This document shows, piece by piece, positions 1-9,575 of a stretch of 64,000 nt of DNA (positions within the stretch are counted from its first letter, which is position 1; each line of letters opens with the position of its first letter). Source of the DNA: GWE2-40-63 sp041664345 (GTDB taxonomy: Bacteria > Bacteroidota > Bacteroidia > Bacteroidales > SZUA-534); contig JBAYKX010000003.1 of NCBI GenBank assembly GCA_041664345.1, forward strand, positions 1 through 64,000, in the 5' to 3' direction. A model generated the notes under the pieces. The model ran no database searches. It had not been told where the DNA came from and worked only from the letters and a program-made list of their open reading frames with translations. The translations under genes were made by a program, and so were the position numbers.

Positions 1-186
1 TATCTTTGTTCTGCATCTGTTGGGTGTATGTCTGTTTTTGTTGTAACGAACTAAAGATAAGCATTTTACCTGACAGATGCATCTTTTATTTTAGAAATTT
101 AGGTTTAACAAAAAGTTCCGAATTACAAATAAAAACTTGTAACTGCCATGCCTAATACCGTGGGTTACGGGCTGTATATTGGCTGT

Positions 187-905
187 TTAATAAAACAATC
201 TATATAATTTAATAGTATTATTATCAACCACTTCCATTTCAATCCAAAAATATTTATAATTATTTAATTGTGAATTTAGATATCTAAAACACAGCAATTT
301 CTTTCCTTGATTATTCCATAAGCCATGCTTTATTTTTTTTTCAAAAATGTCACCTATGTTCCAAAACGAATTGTCAAAATATGCTAAATACGTCAGTGGG
401 ATTTTAACAGCATTCCTACTTGTGCCCATACTATTTTGTCAGAAAGTATATCTCCATCATTAAAAGCTAAAGCATACTGAACGGGTTCACTTCTTATGAA
501 ATCTCTATCATCTTGGCAATCATAGTCATACTGCGTATTATAATAAACAATACAATCCATTGTATCATTAATCTTTTTTCCACACACATATAAAGTATCT
601 TCAATTTCTTTGACAGCGATATCAATTGAGGTTGTTAAATAATCAATACTAATACCCTTCATGCCTTTACCTGTTAAAGTGTCAATTTGATTATTACTTT
701 TAAACGAGAGTTTTCCAATGTCACTAATATCTAAAATATATTCTTGATTAAATGGTGCAGGCGAGCAATAAGTAATATTTAACTCTTTAATAATAGAACT
801 AGAGCCTGAACAATCTATAATAAATGAATTATCAATACTTAGTTTTTCTTCACTTTCACAGCTGATTATTAACACTAGTGATATTATTATTAAAACTACA
901 TTTCT
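187..905 (-). pseudogene. Frameshifted secreted lipoprotein (Bacteroidota hypothetical)
   Basis: The upstream part reads from an ATG at 905 (MRNVVLIIISL, lipobox IISC) to a stop at 393. The natural C-terminal half continues in another frame down to 187. Adding one A to the four-A run (402-405 on the plus strand is TTTT) would join the two frames into one protein of about 239 residues. The downstream half, with GKKLLCFRYL and YKYFWIEMEV, resembles the C-terminal strand pattern of small Bacteroidota lipoproteins, so it looks like real protein. An in-frame start at 950 exists but would place 15 residues before the signal peptide. The function is unknown. The break may be a true mutation or a sequencing error. 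Confidence 0.55.
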
Positions 906-1219
906 CATAGTCGATCCGTAAGTTTTCTGGCCAACGCAATATTTAGTCATTGATTTCCTGTTTTTATATTTCAGTCAAATTTTATCATTTTTAAGTCCAT
1001 TTACGCCATTCATATTATGTTCGCCTAAAAAATTAATAGAAACTGATAAATAGATAGCTTTCAATTCAATCTGTTTCAGAAGTTTATTTATGCGAGATAT
1101 TGCCCGTAACTACTGTATATTCCCAGTTCTACTGGCCTTATTTCACTTTTACCCTCAAATTATTAAATTCATTTTAATCATCTGCTTCCTTGTTATCACA
1201 AGTATAATATAAGTTAGAA
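906..1219. other. Gene-free interval
   Basis: About 310 bases lie between the broken lipoprotein and the GH127 gene. I see no ORF, RNA gene or clear hairpin here. The part around 1090-1140 resembles the intergenic filler found beside accessory genes elsewhere in the window. Confidence 0.4.
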
Positions 1220-3178
1220 CTAATGTAATCTCGCAAACCAAACCTGCATTTTTCCAATCCCTCTATTCGACCACAGATAATAGGGAACCAACCTAAGTTC
1301 CTTGCCAGTCGTACTAACTTCAATTTCATTTATATTTTCCGATAAAACAGTCTTTTCCCCAATTTTCAGGATTGCATTATCTGAAATAGAAATAGGTAAA
1401 AATGATGGGTTGTCAATTTCCTCCGCACAATAAACTATCGGGCCATATTCAATGGCAACTTTGTTGCTGTCGTCGGCAACCATATCATTAGCAATAACTT
1501 TACGAATAGTCATGGGTAGATCCAATTCAACGCTATCACCTACATGCCACTCTTTTGTTATTTCAATAAACCCTTTGGTTACTGTGGGTAGCATTTCTTT
1601 TCCATTAACCGATAAAACAAACTTATCCGTTTTAGCATCCAAATAGGCATAAAGAATCCCTGGAACAGCTTTATTTTGAGCCCATCCGGGGATTCGCACC
1701 TTTAATGTAAACGTGGTGGGTTTTTCGGGATTAACGGCAATCTTTATTTTCCCATTCCAAGGATATCCGGTTTCCTGGTTTACCTCAACCCTGTTTTCAT
1801 TTATCACTACATGGGTTTGGTTCGATATAAAAAGGTTCACATACAAACTATCCTTGTTGGTGGCATAAATAAGTGAAGGTATAGAGGGTAAAAAACGGAT
1901 TAAATTGGTTGGGCAGCACGAGCAATCGAACCATGACTGGCGGGTACATGCCCCCATATTAAAAAGGTATTTACCATCCGATTCCAATGGGTTGGGATAG
2001 AAAAATTTGTTTCCATTAAGGGATATACCGGCAATAAGTCCATTATACAAAGTGCGTTCAATAATATCATAATACTTAGAGTCGCCCGTAAGTTGAAACA
2101 GCCGTTGGTTCCAATACACGCTTCCAATAGCGGCACAAGTTTCATTGTATGCAGTCAAATTGGGCAATTCGTAGTTTTCGCCAAATGCTTCGCCATCGTG
2201 CCGTGCTCCAATTCCACCGGTTATATACATTTTTTTATTCACCATATTGTCCCAAAGCTTGTTAACAGCTTTACGGTATGCTGTATCGCTGTATATGGCC
2301 GCTATATCTGTCATTCCGGCATACATATAAACACCTCGTACCGCATGGCCAACCACTTCCTCTTGCATCACAACTGGCAAATGGTCCTGGTTGTAAGCAC
2401 CATAAAGGTTATGCGTTGTGGAGTCGCCCCGCACATCGAGAAAATATTTTGCCAGCTCTAAATACTCGGTTTTATTGGTAATTTGGTATAGTTTAATTAA
2501 TCCGGTTTCAACAATCTGGTGCCCAGGAGGCCGAGTTAACTTTTCAGGTCCAAAATTAGCAACCAGCAAATCAGCGTTCAGTAAGGCTATATCCAGAAAA
2601 GTCCTTTTGCCGGTTGCCAGGTAATGTGCCGATGCGGCTTCAAATAAATGCCCGCTGTTGTATAGCTCATGGCTCGAAATTTCATTTTCCCATCGGCTTT
2701 TTGAGGGTTTAACCCATGAAGCCGGAGGGTTTTGGCGGTCGATGGTAAACCATGTAGTAAGGTAGCCATCGGGTTCCTGCCCTATTTTTATGATGGAAAT
2801 AATGGAATCAAGATAATAATCAAGTGCCGGATTGGGGTTACTTATTAATGAGTAGGAAGCCCCTTCAATTATTTTATAAAGGTCGGTATCGTCAAAAGGC
2901 ATCTTACCACATACTTTACCTTCTTTCTTTCCACCGGCAATCAGGAAACTTTCCATTCGGCCCTCACTGTTGCATTTATTGAATGAGTACGGAATGGTTG
3001 AATCCTGGATTGTTTTTATTTTTGGCAACCAGAAACTGTCATTTATCACCACATCTTTAATGGGTAATGCCGAAATGGGATACTCATTATAATTTGATTG
3101 CTTTTTTACACAACCGGTAACTGCAATTACAAGTAAGAACAAAATTGTCGTTTTCATATTCAATTTATATTTATTCAA
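1220..3178 (-). CDS. GH127 family beta-L-arabinofuranosidase-like lipoprotein
   Basis: The 652-residue protein begins with a lipoprotein signal (hydrophobic stretch, then TGC at C23), which implies surface or periplasmic anchoring. The body matches glycoside hydrolase family 127 (former DUF1680). HDGEAFGENYELPN near residue 330 and YNETC at 344-348, followed by the CSCC cluster at 419-422, correspond to the zinc-binding Glu/Cys set (E346, C348, C421, C422) and nearby acid/base Glu (E330) of the Bifidobacterium HypBA1 type. The family removes terminal beta-L-arabinofuranose, or related sugars, from plant glycans. It is transcribed divergently from a GH16 enzyme across about 115 bases. The exact substrate is inferred only from family. 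M8 is an alternative start. Confidence 0.88.
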   Translation of the reverse strand: MNKYKLNMKTTILFLLVIAVTGCVKKQSNYNEYPISALPIKDVVINDSFWLPKIKTIQDSTIPYSFNKCNSEGRMESFLIAGGKKEGKVCGKMPFDDTDLYKIIEGASYSLISNPNPALDYYLDSIISIIKIGQEPDGYLTTWFTIDRQNPPASWVKPSKSRWENEISSHELYNSGHLFEAASAHYLATGKRTFLDIALLNADLLVANFGPEKLTRPPGHQIVETGLIKLYQITNKTEYLELAKYFLDVRGDSTTHNLYGAYNQDHLPVVMQEEVVGHAVRGVYMYAGMTDIAAIYSDTAYRKAVNKLWDNMVNKKMYITGGIGARHDGEAFGENYELPNLTAYNETCAAIGSVYWNQRLFQLTGDSKYYDIIERTLYNGLIAGISLNGNKFFYPNPLESDGKYLFNMGACTRQSWFDCSCCPTNLIRFLPSIPSLIYATNKDSLYVNLFISNQTHVVINENRVEVNQETGYPWNGKIKIAVNPEKPTTFTLKVRIPGWAQNKAVPGILYAYLDAKTDKFVLSVNGKEMLPTVTKGFIEITKEWHVGDSVELDLPMTIRKVIANDMVADDSNKVAIEYGPIVYCAEEIDNPSFLPISISDNAILKIGEKTVLSENINEIEVSTTGKELRLVPYYLWSNRGIGKMQVWFARLH

Positions 3179-3294
3179 ACTTAACTTTTATTTCCAAATA
3201 AGCCAATATCAGATACGGAATGATAAGGAAATCTCTTTTACGAATTAATTAATGTCCTTATATTTACCTAATTGATTTTTATAAATAACTTAAA

Positions 3295-4587
3295 ATGTTT
3301 TACATGAAAAGCACCTATTTATTTTTCTTAAGCAGCCTTACTGCCATTTGTATATTTAACTCGTGCAATGCAGGAGGCAATCAACAATCAGCCGATGCTG
3401 CAAAAAAAAGTTCAACAATAGAAATATTGACCGAAGCTGAAAACACCACCGATACCAGTGACTATTTAGCCATAGTGACCTTGGAATTGGGCGAAAAGCA
3501 CCTAAATGCAACCTCAAATGGATCCATAGCCCTCGATGTTGATATTCCTGTTGCTGGCCGCTACGTATCGCAAATAAGAGTATCCTCGGATGCAACCACT
3601 ACTGTGGCTTGCTGGGTTGAAGATTATTACAACAACACCGACGAAAGAACCTACAATATCACAGGCAATTTGGAAGTACATCCCTCTGGTGAATTTTCGG
3701 TGGTTAGTGTTGATGGCAGCCCTTTAAATAAAGGAATTCACAAAATGAAAGTGCATTTCAACGGTCCAGTAAAAATTGACTGGATTAAATTTACCTTGAT
3801 AAAAGAGCATATTACTACACCCAAACTTTTAACACAGAATATGGAAGGTTCGGAATGGAATTTAGTTTGGGCTGATGAATTTGATGGTGCAGCAGTGGAT
3901 ACTTCAAAATGGACTTTTGACATTGGCGACTGGGGATGGGGTAATTTTGAATCGCAATATTATACCGATAATAAACCCGAAAATGCACGTATTGAAGATG
4001 GTAATTTAATAATTGAAGCCCATAAAAATACAAACGGTGAAAAATGGACTTCGGCAAGATTAACCACACGGGGCAAAGTAAGTTTTAAGTATGGAAAAAT
4101 TGAATTTAAAGCTAAGGTTCCCATTAACAGAGGCAACTGGGCTGCCGGTTGGACTCTTGGCGATACATATATTGACGAAATTTCGTGGCCTTATTGTGGC
4201 GAAATCGATATTTTGGAAAGTGTGGCTTTTGAAAGGGATACGTTAAAAGATCAAGGTATTGCTCATGCATCAGTTCATAGCAGGGCATATTATTTTAAAA
4301 TTGGAAATCAGGTTTCCTCATCGGTGCCAATTCCTAATATGGAAAATTCTTTTCACACTTATACTCTGGAGTGGACCCCAACCTACATACATATCTTTCT
4401 TAACGGTGTGCAATATTTTACTTATACTAAAACTGATGTAGAAAATTCATGGCCTTTTGATATACCTCAAAACATTATTCTAAATCTGGCCATGGGTGGT
4501 GGCTGGGGAGGAGCCAAAGGCATTGATGAAAAGATAACTTCCCAAAAATTCATCATTGATTATGTGAGAGTTTATGAGCGGAAATAG
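3295..4587 (+). CDS. GH16 family glucanase lipoprotein with CBM6-like N-terminal module
   Basis: The 430-residue protein has a lipoprotein signal ending IFNSC; the ATG at 3304 (MKSTYLF) is an equally good start. Residues about 45-168 form a beta-rich module ending KIDWIKFTLI, typical of CBM6-like carbohydrate-binding domains. The GH16 catalytic domain follows, with the signature EIDILE (E303, D305, E308) and a Trp-rich active-site cleft (WNLVWADEFDG, NWAAGWTLGD). GH16 enzymes are endo-acting beta-glucanases, laminarinases or galactanases. The lipid anchor suggests cell-surface display. The divergent GH127 gene makes this a small glycan-use locus; no SusCD pair is beside it. Confidence 0.88.
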   Translation: MFYMKSTYLFFLSSLTAICIFNSCNAGGNQQSADAAKKSSTIEILTEAENTTDTSDYLAIVTLELGEKHLNATSNGSIALDVDIPVAGRYVSQIRVSSDATTTVACWVEDYYNNTDERTYNITGNLEVHPSGEFSVVSVDGSPLNKGIHKMKVHFNGPVKIDWIKFTLIKEHITTPKLLTQNMEGSEWNLVWADEFDGAAVDTSKWTFDIGDWGWGNFESQYYTDNKPENARIEDGNLIIEAHKNTNGEKWTSARLTTRGKVSFKYGKIEFKAKVPINRGNWAAGWTLGDTYIDEISWPYCGEIDILESVAFERDTLKDQGIAHASVHSRAYYFKIGNQVSSSVPIPNMENSFHTYTLEWTPTYIHIFLNGVQYFTYTKTDVENSWPFDIPQNIILNLAMGGGWGGAKGIDEKITSQKFIIDYVRVYERK

Positions 4588-4600
4588 AATAATATAAAAG

Positions 4601-4640
4601 AAAAAAATGCCTCTTTTAGAATTAAAGGAGGCATTTTTTT
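4601..4640 (+). terminator. Intrinsic terminator after GH16
   Basis: An A-run precedes the stem AATGCCTC-CTTT, which pairs with AAAG-GAGGCATT and is followed by a run of T. It begins 13 bases after the GH16 stop. Confidence 0.85.
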
Positions 4641-4699
4641 CTACTTCCATGTTTACCAAATATTTACTAAATTAGCCCTAAACATTCATACCATATTTT

Positions 4700-5464
4700 A
4701 TGGCAAAAGTAATATCGGTTATCAACAATAAAGGGGGAACCGGCAAAACAACTTCCGTGCTCAACCTGGGAGCCGCGCTTAAAAAATTGAAATACAAGGT
4801 ACTGCTCATCGATTTAGACAGCCAAGGAAACCTCACCCACTCGCTCCATATTACCGATGCCAAGCACCATATTGGCGAACTGCTGCTCAATAAATGTTCG
4901 TTACAAGATAGCATTGTGGAAGCCGAAGGGATGAGCATTATACCGTCAACCAGCAACTTGCTCGATTTTGAATACCTCATTAACAATGAGCCGGGAAGGG
5001 AATTGCTGCTGCGTGAGGTGTTGAGCAATACCAATACCTACGACTTTATTTTAATGGACTGCCCGCCCAGCATGGGAACACTGTCCATTAATTCGCTGGC
5101 GGCGGCCAATTTTTACATTGTGCCCATGCAGGCCGAGAACTTCGCCTTTATTGGCCTCGACCGCATTTTGCAGACGGCCCAAAAGGTTAAAACCCGCATG
5201 AATGCAGAACTGGAATTGGCCGGAATCCTGTTTGTGAAATACCAAAACCGCACCAAATTCGGGCAAGCAGTAATTACCAGCATTGCCGAAAATTCGATGC
5301 TCAAGAACAAGTTGTTCAACGGATACATTCGACAGGATATAGCCCTAATGGAGGCGCCTGCTTTTGGACAATCAATTTTTGAATATGCTCCCAACAGCCG
5401 CGGTGCATTCGATTACATGAACTTTGCAAAAGAATTCGTAAAAAATTATGGCAAAAAAAACTAA
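4700..5464 (+). CDS. ParA/MinD-family ATPase
   Basis: The 254-residue protein carries the deviant Walker A motif KGGTGKTT at residues 11-18, the LLIDLDSQGN switch and the DFILMDCPPS Walker B region, all diagnostic of ParA/Soj-type positioning ATPases. Such proteins form ATP-dependent DNA-bound gradients that segregate plasmids or chromosomes or position protein cargo. It overlaps the next gene by 17 bases and heads a three-gene operon (ParA, small RHH protein, membrane protein). No parB homologue or origin-like sequence lies alongside, so this may be a dedicated cargo or locus-positioning system and not the main chromosomal ParA. Confidence 0.9.
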   Translation: MAKVISVINNKGGTGKTTSVLNLGAALKKLKYKVLLIDLDSQGNLTHSLHITDAKHHIGELLLNKCSLQDSIVEAEGMSIIPSTSNLLDFEYLINNEPGRELLLREVLSNTNTYDFILMDCPPSMGTLSINSLAAANFYIVPMQAENFAFIGLDRILQTAQKVKTRMNAELELAGILFVKYQNRTKFGQAVITSIAENSMLKNKLFNGYIRQDIALMEAPAFGQSIFEYAPNSRGAFDYMNFAKEFVKNYGKKN

Positions 5465-5708
5465 AAACACCAAGCAATTCCAACAGGCCCTGCTTTCAAA
5501 TACCGACTTCATTCAACATACCGAGGCAACTTTGAATGAGCCCTTGATTAAAGAAGTTTCGATGGTAGACGATGCTATTATGGAAAAATTCAAGCTGTTG
5601 GCAACTTTTGAAGGGGTTACTGAAAAAGAGTTGATAAATCAGGCGCTAAATCATTATCTTCGCCTCAAAAGCCTGCAATTGGAACAGGCCATGAATAACA
5701 AAAAATAA
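5448..5708 (+). CDS. Small ribbon-helix-helix-like ParA partner
   Basis: This 86-residue protein starts inside the end of the ParA gene, which implies translational coupling. Its N-terminal 30 residues are basic and polar. Residues about 35-75 (KEVSMVDDAIMEKFKLLA then VTEKELINQALNHYL) follow the strand-helix-helix pattern of ribbon-helix-helix DNA-binding proteins. By analogy with ParG or Omega it would bind a centromere-like site and stimulate the ATPase. No repeated operator is obvious upstream of the operon. The RHH assignment is a pattern reading, not a database match. Confidence 0.65.
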   Translation: MAKKTKNTKQFQQALLSNTDFIQHTEATLNEPLIKEVSMVDDAIMEKFKLLATFEGVTEKELINQALNHYLRLKSLQLEQAMNNKK

Positions 5709-5712
5709 AACC

Positions 5713-6234
5713 ATGATTTCCGAACTAATAAAATACTTGCTTCCCAGCCTAGTGGTATTATTGACTGCTTGGTTAGTGCTATACCTGATGATAAAAAACG
5801 AGGACAAACGCCGTAAGGTGGAATTGATGATCGGGACCCAGAAGTTAATGACTCCCATCCGCATTCAGGCTTATGAACGGATGGTACTCTTTTTGGAACG
5901 TATTGCTCCCCACTCGCTGGTCATCCGTACGCAAAAACCCAACATGACCAACTTGGAACTGCAAAACGCCTTGCTGAAGAACATCCGTTCCGAATTTGAA
6001 CACAACATGGCCCATCAGCTATATATCAGCGACAGGGCTTGGGAACTGACAAAAAATGCCAAAGAAAACGTTATAAAAACTATCAACCAGAATGCCATCA
6101 GGGTTAAACCCGATGCACCGGCCCTTCAGTTAAGCAAATTGATTCTGGAAAAGATGCTCGACGACGACAGCAACGATCCGACTATAAAAGCCATCGGTTA
6201 TCTAAAATCGGAAATCAGGCAGTTGTTTGTGTAG
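5713..6234 (+). CDS. Conserved membrane-anchored hypothetical protein (ParA operon)
   Basis: The 173-residue protein has one N-terminal transmembrane helix (about residues 5-27, LIKYLLPSLVVLLTAWLVLY) followed by a helical, charged cytoplasmic region containing RIQAYERMVLFLERI. It resembles a conserved Bacteroidota family, possibly DUF7935, that I recognise only loosely. It sits 4 bases after the RHH gene, so it is almost certainly cotranscribed with the ParA pair. A membrane cargo or anchor for the ATPase is one possible role; nothing in the sequence proves it. Confidence 0.6.
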   Translation: MISELIKYLLPSLVVLLTAWLVLYLMIKNEDKRRKVELMIGTQKLMTPIRIQAYERMVLFLERIAPHSLVIRTQKPNMTNLELQNALLKNIRSEFEHNMAHQLYISDRAWELTKNAKENVIKTINQNAIRVKPDAPALQLSKLILEKMLDDDSNDPTIKAIGYLKSEIRQLFV

Positions 6235-6735
6235 GGGAAAGATGTGAGATGTGAGATGTGAGACGTGAGACGTGAGATTAAAGGTTGGAAGATAGAAGTC
6301 CGAAGACGGAAGCTGGGAAGAGGGAACTTGCAGCGCTTTCTGCGAGATTTTAAAAGATAGGAAAATGGAATGGTAGAATGGTCGAAAAATGGGAAAGTGG
6401 AAGTCCGAAGACGGAAGTCGGAAGACAAAAGTCCGAAGTTGGAAGTTGGAAGAATGAAAACGGAATTAAGAAGATGGAAAAGCCCCAACGGGGCGAAAGA
6501 ACAAAGCCAAGGGCAACGCCCTTGGTAAAGTGGCATAAGTAGTAAGCGGTGCATCCTACTAAGTCGTAATAGAATGGTAATATAACATGCACCGCAATAA
6601 AGAGAAGTAAAAAAGCCAGAAACCAAAAGTTAGAGATTAGCAACCAGCTACCAGTAACTAGAAAACAAAAAACCGGATACCAGACCCAACGCCCAATATC
6701 CAGTTTCTAATCTCTAATTTCTAAAATCTATCCTT
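6235..6735. repeat. Low-complexity purine-rich intergenic region
   Basis: About 500 gene-free bases consist of degenerate short repeats: GATGTGAGAT/GACGTGAGAT units at 6240-6280, then GAAGTCCGAAGACGGAAG-type units at 6290-6450. A GC-rich hairpin with CCCCAACGGGG follows at about 6482-6495, and the region ends with TCTAATCTCTAATTTC repeats. The ORFs here are artefacts of the low complexity. It sits between the convergent ParA operon and htpG. Confidence 0.7.
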
Positions 6736-8781
6736 CTATTTAATCAATTCAATGCTCCTAGCCACAAATCGGTTCAAATCCTCGCCTTTCAACATGTTGT
6801 TGGCAAGTAACGCTAAATCAACCAATTGTTTAGTGAGTTTATTATCTTTTCCAAAAGCTTCCAACTGATTGTTTTCCTTATTTGAAAGTTCAGTAATCTG
6901 CTTATTCAAATCTTCCAATTTGTCTTTAGTTACCTGTGGAATTTCCTCGTCCTTTTTTCCCGATTTTTCTTTCTCAATGGCAGATTTTTCATCCACTAAT
7001 GGAAGTTTCTCGTCACGGATAGCTTTCAATTTAGTGCCCAGCGTTTTTTGCTCTTGAGCCAGCACTTTCTTAACCAATGGATGCGATGCATTCACAACCA
7101 GGTTGTAACTGTCAGGCATTTCGCCATAAAAGTTCATGCCGCTCATTCCACCCATGTCTTTCATGCGGCGCATAAACTCGCTTTGTGTAATTATCATAGG
7201 CCGGGCTTGTTCTCCCAAGTCTTCAAATTCAATTAAGAAATGATTTTCTTTTGGCGTAACGGCTTTGAACATATGTATCAATTCATTGCGTTCATCGGTT
7301 GACAAATTAACGGCAGAATCCTCTTCTTTTGGAATCAACTTGCTAACCACATCGGAATCAACCCGCACAAATCGGGAGCTTTCAAATTTCTGTTCCAATT
7401 GGTTAACCAAATGCACATCTAATTGACCGTCCATTAAAAGCACATCGTAACCCTTGTCTTTTGCGGCTTCAATGTAACTGAATTGGGTTTGTTTGTTGGT
7501 GGCATATAAATAAACCAACGATTTGTTTTTATCGGTCTGGTTTTCTTTAATCAGTTTTTCGTACTCCTCAATGGTAAAGTAATTTCCCTCGGTATTTTTT
7601 AGCAAAAGAAAGCCTTTTGCACGGTCGTAAAACTTCTCATCGCTCAACATTCCGTATTCAATGAACAGTTTGAGGCTGTCCCATTTTTCTTCGAATTCCT
7701 TGCGTTTTTCATTGAATATTTCGCCCAACCGATCGGCTACTTTTTTAGTAATGTGGCTCGATATTTTCTTAACATTCGAATCGCTTTGCAGATAGCTACG
7801 CGAGACATTCAATGGAATATCGGGTGAATCGAGCACGCCATGCATCAACGTCAAAAATTCAGGTACAATTCCTTCTACACTATCGGTAACATAAACCTGG
7901 TTGCAATAAAGCTGGATTTTGTTTTTCTGTATTTCGATGTTGTTTTTTATTTTGGGGAAGTACAAAATCCCGGTCAAGTTGAACGGATAATCAACATTCA
8001 AATGGATGTGGAACAATGGATCTTCAAGCCCTGGGTACAGTTCATGGTAAAAATCATTATAATCTTCTTCCTTCAAATCAACCGGTTTTTTGGTCCAAGC
8101 CGGCTTGGTATTGTTAATGATTTTATCTTTTCCGGTATCCTCCATCTTGCTTTCCTTCCATTCCTGTTCTTTACCAAAGGCAATAGGAACGGGTAAGAAT
8201 TTGCAATACTTGGTTAACAATTGATTGATTTTTGAATCCTCCAAAAAGTCTTCATTGTCTTTATCGATAAATAAAATGATATCGGTTCCAAAATCTGCCT
8301 TTTCAGTCTCTTCCATGGTGAACTCGGGACTACCGTCGCAACTCCATTTCACAGCTTTTGCACCTTCTTTGTACGATTTGGTGATGATTTCAACTTTTTC
8401 GGAAACCATAAACGACGAGTAGAAACCCAGCCCAAAGTGGCCAATTATTGCATCAATATTGTCTTTGTACTTTTCCATGAAATCGCCGGCACTTGAAAAG
8501 GCAATCTGGTTGATGTATTTTTCAACCTCTTCGCTGGTCATACCCACGCCATGATCGGAAATGGTAATGGTTTTGGCATCTTTATTTACCGCAATGCGAA
8601 CGGTGGTATCGCCTAATTCGCCTTTAAATTCACCCGATGCTGCCACTGCCGACATTTTGTGGGTTGCATCAACGGCATTCGAAACAATTTCGCGTAGAAA
8701 AATCTCGTGGTCGGAATATAAAAATTTCTTAATAATGGGGAAGATGTTTTCACTGGTAACACCAATTTTTCCTTTTTGCAT
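6736..8781 (-). CDS. htpG: Molecular chaperone HtpG (Hsp90)
   Basis: The 681-residue protein is a full-length bacterial Hsp90. It opens with MQKGKIGVTSENIFPIIKK and has the GHKL ATPase motifs REIVSNAVDA, ISDHGVGM and GHFGLGFYSSFMV in the first 130 residues. The middle-domain segment SRSYLQSD and a C-terminal dimerisation region follow. HtpG is a cytosolic ATP-dependent chaperone acting with DnaK. An acidic/basic linker (IEKEKSGKKDEE) near residue 575 is common in Bacteroidota versions. The gene appears monocistronic. Confidence 0.97.
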   Translation of the reverse strand: MQKGKIGVTSENIFPIIKKFLYSDHEIFLREIVSNAVDATHKMSAVAASGEFKGELGDTTVRIAVNKDAKTITISDHGVGMTSEEVEKYINQIAFSSAGDFMEKYKDNIDAIIGHFGLGFYSSFMVSEKVEIITKSYKEGAKAVKWSCDGSPEFTMEETEKADFGTDIILFIDKDNEDFLEDSKINQLLTKYCKFLPVPIAFGKEQEWKESKMEDTGKDKIINNTKPAWTKKPVDLKEEDYNDFYHELYPGLEDPLFHIHLNVDYPFNLTGILYFPKIKNNIEIQKNKIQLYCNQVYVTDSVEGIVPEFLTLMHGVLDSPDIPLNVSRSYLQSDSNVKKISSHITKKVADRLGEIFNEKRKEFEEKWDSLKLFIEYGMLSDEKFYDRAKGFLLLKNTEGNYFTIEEYEKLIKENQTDKNKSLVYLYATNKQTQFSYIEAAKDKGYDVLLMDGQLDVHLVNQLEQKFESSRFVRVDSDVVSKLIPKEEDSAVNLSTDERNELIHMFKAVTPKENHFLIEFEDLGEQARPMIITQSEFMRRMKDMGGMSGMNFYGEMPDSYNLVVNASHPLVKKVLAQEQKTLGTKLKAIRDEKLPLVDEKSAIEKEKSGKKDEEIPQVTKDKLEDLNKQITELSNKENNQLEAFGKDNKLTKQLVDLALLANNMLKGEDLNRFVARSIELIK

Positions 8782-8970
8782 ATCGTATAAATTTTAGAGT
8801 TAACATTTTAATGAAACTCCGCTATTCAAAGGGTATGCCGCATAAAAAAATTGCCAGCGTGTCATTAATTAAAATCCTATTAAAGACAAAAAGACAGTTT
8901 TCCTAAGACATCAATAAAATTATAAGTTAAGGTTGCAAGTTTTTGATTAAAAAAGAGAAACCTAACGGTG

Positions 8971-9495
8971 TCAGGAAAAAAAAGAAAATAAAAAATGAAG
9001 CGATGAAAGTATAACCATTAAAATGAAGACAGCTAATGCCCATTGAAACCTTTTTTTCTTTTGATTCAGAATAGTATGGCTATAATGAAAACGTATGGTA
9101 TTTTGCAAACTAGAATAAGCAAATTCCGATTTTTTAATAAAGTCAATCACATTGGGCTCTTCTTTTATTAGCTTAAAATCGCTGTTTTCATCATTTTCGT
9201 AAGCCGAAAAAAGAATGACATTAACTTTTGGAAACTTTTGTCCCATTATTTTAATAATGGCTAATCCATTAAGAGCCTCTTTATTTTCATTGGTTTGTAG
9301 AAAATAATCAAGAATTACATAATGATATTTTGGGTGATACCCATTTTTCTCATAGTCGGCAATCAATTCTTCACCACTACTAAAGGTCGATATTATGAAT
9401 TTATCGTTCAATTCAACCAGTTTATCATGAAGTATCTGTGCTTGAACCGGATCATCTTCAACTATTATCAACCGAATGTTATGGGTAATACTCAC
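8971..9495 (-). CDS. Membrane-anchored response-regulator receiver protein
   Basis: Residues 8-130 form a CheY-like receiver domain with the acidic pocket E13-D14-D15 in IIVEDDPVQ and phospho-acceptor D63 in YVILDYFLQ. LFSAYENDE supplies the switch Ser and FIKKS the conserved Lys. No DNA-binding or enzymatic output domain follows; instead the last 25 residues (FQWALAVFILMVILSSLHFLF) form a transmembrane helix, preceded by basic KKKR. The receiver would therefore be held at the inner face of the membrane. No histidine kinase is adjacent. A start slightly inside the ORF cannot be excluded. Confidence 0.75.
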   Translation of the reverse strand: MSITHNIRLIIVEDDPVQAQILHDKLVELNDKFIISTFSSGEELIADYEKNGYHPKYHYVILDYFLQTNENKEALNGLAIIKIMGQKFPKVNVILFSAYENDENSDFKLIKEEPNVIDFIKKSEFAYSSLQNTIRFHYSHTILNQKKKRFQWALAVFILMVILSSLHFLFSFFS

Positions 9496-9575
9496 AATAA
9501 ATTAATTTAATAGCTTTATACAGGCAAGTTAAGCAATAATGTTCAAAAAAAAACACTTAGTTACTATTTTATGCA

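Noticed and set aside
1452..2624. Several plus-strand ORFs opposite the GH127 gene
   Set aside because: They are antisense shadows of a strongly supported glycosidase.
6198..6643. Two overlapping minus-strand ORFs of 97 and 142 residues
   Set aside because: They are translations of the low-complexity repeats between the ParA operon and htpG, with skewed composition and no family resemblance.
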